From Nitrospirota bacterium (GTDB lineage: Bacteria; Nitrospirota; Thermodesulfovibrionia; Thermodesulfovibrionales; JdFR-88): a DNA stretch of 5,584 nucleotides. Both the position numbers and the translations under genes were made by a program. The stretch covers positions 1 to 5,584 of the forward strand of contig JAJYGJ010000060.1 of NCBI GenBank assembly GCA_021790695.1, given 5' to 3'. Positions 4,920 to 5,584 of the stretch are shown one piece after another. Under the pieces are notes generated by a model. That model did no database searches and was not told the origin of the DNA. It saw nothing but the letters and a program-made list of their open reading frames with translations. Position 1 is the stretch's first letter; each line of letters starts with the position of its first letter.

Positions 4920-5345
4920 ATGACAATACGGACATCAGGCCAACAGAAACCGGCCAGGAAAAATACGAGGAGAAACATCAATACCGAAAAAAATGCCAGG
5001 CGGCTCGATCTGATCCAAAAGAGGCTTGATGCCGGCCTGCTCTCGGAAAGGTTCCCGCAAATCTCAAGCATGGCCATCCACGTGATTCAATTTTACGGAA
5101 TGACCGGGCATGTCTTCGTGGAACGGACTATCAACATGGTCCCGGGCAGCAATTTCTATCTTCTTCATATGACGTGCATGGAGGGCAAATGCCATGACGG
5201 CGGCTTTGATCTGACTTCCAAAGTCGAGGAACTGGTAAGAAACAACAGGAAATCAGGAAAGGGCAGGATGCTTTGCGGAGGGGAAGACTCCGCCGGGGCC
5301 AGCCATTCCAGTATCTCCTACGATATATCGATAAAATACTCATAA
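4920..5345 (+). CDS. Uncharacterised Cys/His protein, paralogue B
   Basis: A 141-residue soluble protein, paralogous to the gene at 688-1113. The first 33 residues are basic (RTSGQQKPARKN, then RRN) and differ from the paralogue. The conserved part begins at RLDAGLL (35-41), then FPQIS (45-49), TG (62-63), T-x-N-x2-P (70-75), C-x4-C (C86, C91), GGFDL (94-98), KSGKG (111-115), CGG (119-121) and HSSISYDI (129-136). The spacing C-x4-C-x27-C-x9-H matches the paralogue to within one residue at each step, so these four residues are the best candidates for a metal site. The other Cys of paralogue A (C69) is not shared. The ATG at 4920 is well supported by GAGGAG (4909-4914) 5 nt upstream. It has its own promoter and operator, and no gene follows it in the window. 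The family is not recognised; the function is unknown. Confidence 0.88.
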   Translation: MTIRTSGQQKPARKNTRRNINTEKNARRLDLIQKRLDAGLLSERFPQISSMAIHVIQFYGMTGHVFVERTINMVPGSNFYLLHMTCMEGKCHDGGFDLTSKVEELVRNNRKSGKGRMLCGGEDSAGASHSSISYDISIKYS

Positions 5346-5520
5346 GCTCCGGCTGCAGTGACATTTTAACATCCAAAAGCTTTCAAAACGTTACCCGGCC
5401 AGGTTTTACGTGCCCGCAACAAAAACCAACTTGAATATTTATTCGTAAATTCATTGAAAAAACTTTGGGCTCTTCAGGGTTTCCTGTGGGACCTTCGCCT
5501 TGCTCTCGCCCCCAAAAGTC
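5346..5520. other. Non-coding region after paralogue B
   Basis: No convincing gene or RNA is visible in 5346-5520. There are short AT-rich stretches and a weak 4-bp hairpin (5475-5486). No clear terminator for paralogue B is seen directly after its stop. Confidence 0.4.
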
Positions 5521-5562
5521 AGTCATGCCGGCCCCGTATCGCGGTACGGGGCCGGTATGACT
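5521..5562. repeat. REP-like extragenic palindrome
   Basis: Positions 5521-5538 pair with 5545-5562 to form an 18-bp stem with one G-T pair and a 6-nt loop (TCGCGG). The arms begin AGTCATGCCGGCCCCGTA and the left arm is preceded by a second AGTC (5517-5520). Eight A residues (5564-5571) follow on the + strand; on the - strand these precede the hairpin, so neither strand has a terminator layout. The GTCAT-CCGG form recalls dispersed repetitive extragenic palindromes. Only one copy is seen here, so repetition in the genome is inferred. Confidence 0.6.
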
Positions 5563-5584
5563 TAAAAAAAACCCCTGCACGTAA

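Noticed and set aside
4696..4935. 79-codon - strand frame opposite the paralogue B leader
   Set aside because: Its RDLNPG-type segment is the usual artefact of translating a T-arm-like sequence; no SD or homology is evident.
5521..5571. Intrinsic terminator at the right edge
   Set aside because: The stem is strong, but neither strand has a T run following the hairpin; on the - strand the T run precedes it.
1..5584. CRISPR array, insertion sequence or phage genes
   Set aside because: No regularly spaced repeats, transposase, integrase or phage structural gene is visible in the window.

Overview
This 5.6 kb window is a bacterial chromosomal segment of moderate-to-high GC. It looks like a Desulfobacterota (old Deltaproteobacteria) or related anaerobe. 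I infer that from the flavour of the proteins: the bS21-linked RRM protein, the small Lys/Arg-rich protein after rpsU, an RhlE-type helicase ending in a basic tail, and a roughly 360-residue nitronate-monooxygenase-like protein. No sequence search was run, so the taxonomy is a guess.

Layout, left to right. Positions 1-294 hold no gene but a structured upstream region: a perfect 10-bp inverted repeat, a good sigma70-type promoter and a leader that can hide the Shine-Dalgarno (SD) sequence. It leads into a 66-residue CspA-type cold-shock protein (295-495). Then come an uncharacterised 141-residue Cys/His protein (688-1113), an RRM RNA-binding protein (1174-1497), ribosomal protein bS21 (rpsU, 1488-1700, overlapping the RRM gene by 10 nt) and a 61-residue charge-polarised small protein (1704-1889). 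All of these are on the + strand and tightly packed from 1174 on. A short convergent intergenic region with a GC hairpin separates them from an rhlE-like DEAD-box RNA helicase on the - strand (2031-3266).

A divergent intergenic region (3267-3558) carries a near-consensus promoter for the helicase and an extended -10 promoter for a flavin-dependent nitronate monooxygenase / 2-nitropropane dioxygenase family protein (+ strand, GTG start at 3559, to 4644). Next is a promoter whose 17-bp spacer contains a perfect 14-bp palindrome, then a leader of about 200 nt, then a second 141-residue Cys/His protein (4920-5345). This is a clear paralogue of the one at 688-1113. The window ends in non-coding DNA with a long REP-like palindrome (5521-5562).

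Working together: CspA, the RRM protein, bS21 and RhlE are all RNA-binding or RNA-remodelling factors of the kind used to keep translation going in the cold or during growth transitions. The two paralogous Cys/His proteins of unknown function flank this RNA-handling block, one directly after csp and one behind its own apparently operator-controlled promoter. That pair is the best candidate in the window for something undescribed. The oxidoreductase has no obvious link to RNA and may simply be a neighbour.
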